Origin: Candidatus Pantoea gossypiicola
Lineage (GTDB): Bacteria; Pseudomonadota; Gammaproteobacteria; Enterobacterales; Enterobacteriaceae
Reading direction: 5' to 3'
Length of the DNA stretch: 64,000 nucleotides
NCBI RefSeq assembly: GCF_008632075.1
Contig: NZ_VWVM01000004.1
Location: 1-64,000, forward strand
Shown here: positions 63,077 to 64,000 of the stretch, piece by piece
Numbering within the stretch: the first letter of the stretch is position 1
How the letters are laid out: every line of letters starts with the position of its first letter
Translations under genes and position numbers: made by a program
The notes under the pieces: generated by a model
What the model was told of the DNA's origin: nothing
Database searches by the model: none
What the model saw: only the letters and a program-made list of their open reading frames with translations

Positions 63077-64000
63077 GTGCATAACGAGCAAAATGGCAGC
63101 GACGTAAAACGTCTGAGCGCGATCAAAGCACTTCTGTCACCGGATGAAGCCCGGGATAAAGTGCTGGCGAGATTCGTGAATCTCGCCAGTCAGGTGCTGG
63201 GTATTTCGGGCAGCTTCATTTCGATTATTGACGATCATAATCAATACATTAAAGCGTCACGGAATTTCGATCTTAAACAATCAACTCGTGATGAGTCTCT
63301 CTGCCGCCACGTCGTGGATGGTGAGGGGCACCTGGTAGTGGTTGACACCTTACTGGATGAGCGCTTTGTCACGCACCCGTTTGTAAAAGGCGCTCCGCAT
63401 ATTCGTTTCTATGCGGGCGTTTCGCTGCAGAATATCGACGGCGCGATGCTGGGCACGCTCTGCGTGACCGACACGCAGCCACATCCTTTTGCAGATGAGA
63501 AACTCGCCACGCTACGCTCACTGGCGACGCTGGTGACTTCTTTTCTGGATGCCTGGAACAACGCAGGTTTTGCCGATGTCATAACGCACCTGCCAAATCG
63601 CCCAAAGCTGATTCGTGATATTCAGCAACTGACCGTTACCGCGCCCCACAGCCGTTTTCGCCTGATCCTGATTGACTGCCTCGATATCATTCGCGCGTAT
63701 GAGCTTTCCCGCGCGGTGGGCATTGCGCCGATGGAAAAATTGCTCAGACAGATGGCTCAGGATGTGGCACACCGGCTCAATCTGTCTGAGAGCGAGGCGC
63801 TCTACTCATTCGCTCCTGGCCGTTTCGCCATTGTTCAGCCTTACTCAGGTCGTTATTCAGCGCATAACATGATCGATCTGTTTAAAGGCATGCGGGCCGA
63901 CCTGGCGGAAAATATCACGCTCGACCTGGATGTCTTTACCGGCGAAACAGAGTTTGTACCTGAACAGATGGATGCCAACGAAACGGTGCGTCAGGCCGTC
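63077..64000 (+). CDS. GAF-GGDEF-type signalling protein, cut at the window edge
   Basis: The frame from GTG 63077 (AGGAGAGG upstream) stays open for 308 codons to the last base. An N-terminal GAF domain (about residues 20-160; SFISIIDDHNQYIKASRNFDL, FYAGVSLQNIDGAMLGTLCVTD) is followed by a GGDEF-like region (about 175-300). The signature Gly-Gly-Asp-Glu-Phe is not present: the corresponding place reads FAPGRFAIVQP. The diguanylate cyclase site is therefore degenerate, and an EAL domain downstream is expected. The rest of the protein lies outside the window. Confidence 0.8.
   Translation, partial: MHNEQNGSDVKRLSAIKALLSPDEARDKVLARFVNLASQVLGISGSFISIIDDHNQYIKASRNFDLKQSTRDESLCRHVVDGEGHLVVVDTLLDERFVTHPFVKGAPHIRFYAGVSLQNIDGAMLGTLCVTDTQPHPFADEKLATLRSLATLVTSFLDAWNNAGFADVITHLPNRPKLIRDIQQLTVTAPHSRFRLILIDCLDIIRAYELSRAVGIAPMEKLLRQMAQDVAHRLNLSESEALYSFAPGRFAIVQPYSGRYSAHNMIDLFKGMRADLAENITLDLDVFTGETEFVPEQMDANETVRQAV

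Noticed and set aside
1..64000. CRISPR arrays, rRNA or tRNA genes
   Set aside because: No regularly spaced repeats and no recognisable tRNA or rRNA sequence were seen on reading the window.

Overview
The window looks like a stretch of an enterobacterial genome, most likely a Pantoea- or Erwinia-type member of the Erwiniaceae. Several proteins resemble E. coli proteins closely from memory (RluF, DigH, SitABCD, GabT/GabP, an omptin, the YcgZ/YmgA/AriR family). They sit in an order unlike E. coli, mixed with plant-associated functions such as phenolic acid decarboxylase, SfnG and a GDSL autotransporter esterase. Whether this is chromosome or a large plasmid cannot be told from the window. No rRNA, tRNA or CRISPR array was seen. 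All family assignments come from reading the sequence; no database search was run.

Layout. 1-7 kb: regulators paired with small redox enzymes (a truncated SDR with a LysR regulator, a LacI-type regulator, an SDR with an AraC regulator) and a RidA-family protein. 7.9-9.6 kb: a minus-strand cluster of small YcgZ/YmgA/AriR-type connector proteins with a duplicated YmgA-like member; a fifth possible relative lies at 3.07 kb. 10-13.5 kb: the sitABCD Mn/Fe ABC transporter behind two MntR-like dyads. 14-18.3 kb: a chemoreceptor, an omptin protease and a lipoprotein. 18.9-24.4 kb: a PaoABC-like molybdenum aldehyde oxidoreductase with MocA- and XdhC-type maturation proteins. 24.4-29 kb: a siderophore-binding protein, a TonB-dependent receptor with Fur-like boxes, and a divergent RpiR-type regulator. 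29-34 kb: GDSL autotransporter, SfnG, GNAT, RluF. 34-40 kb: an SDR pseudogene with its LysR regulator, a toxin-antitoxin pair whose toxin carries an in-frame stop, an unidentified protein, an MBL-fold protein with a LysR regulator, and a VOC protein. 41-47 kb: gabP, gabT and a divergent MocR-type regulator, then digH.

47.1-53.4 kb is a roughly 6-kb degraded prophage. It has a twice-frameshifted integrase, an excisionase-like HTH gene, a broken RecE-like nuclease fused by deletion to late phage genes (tail-associated protein, Rz/Rz1 spanins), and, on the opposite strand, an intact type VI secretion cargo cassette: a DUF2778/Tlde1-like peptidoglycan effector, a membrane protein in the immunity position, and Hcp. 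The remainder holds a nitroreductase, an MFS transporter, a DUF1471 protein, a LysR regulator with a DJ-1/PfpI protein, an ORF-free candidate transcription unit of about 570 nt with its own promoter and terminator, phenolic acid decarboxylase, a ClC antiporter, an FAD monooxygenase and a partial GAF/GGDEF protein cut by the window edge.

The points most worth following are the prophage-borne hcp/effector/immunity cassette, the 57.85-58.46 kb candidate long non-coding RNA, and the expanded ycgZ-ymgA-ariR cluster with a hidden TTG start.
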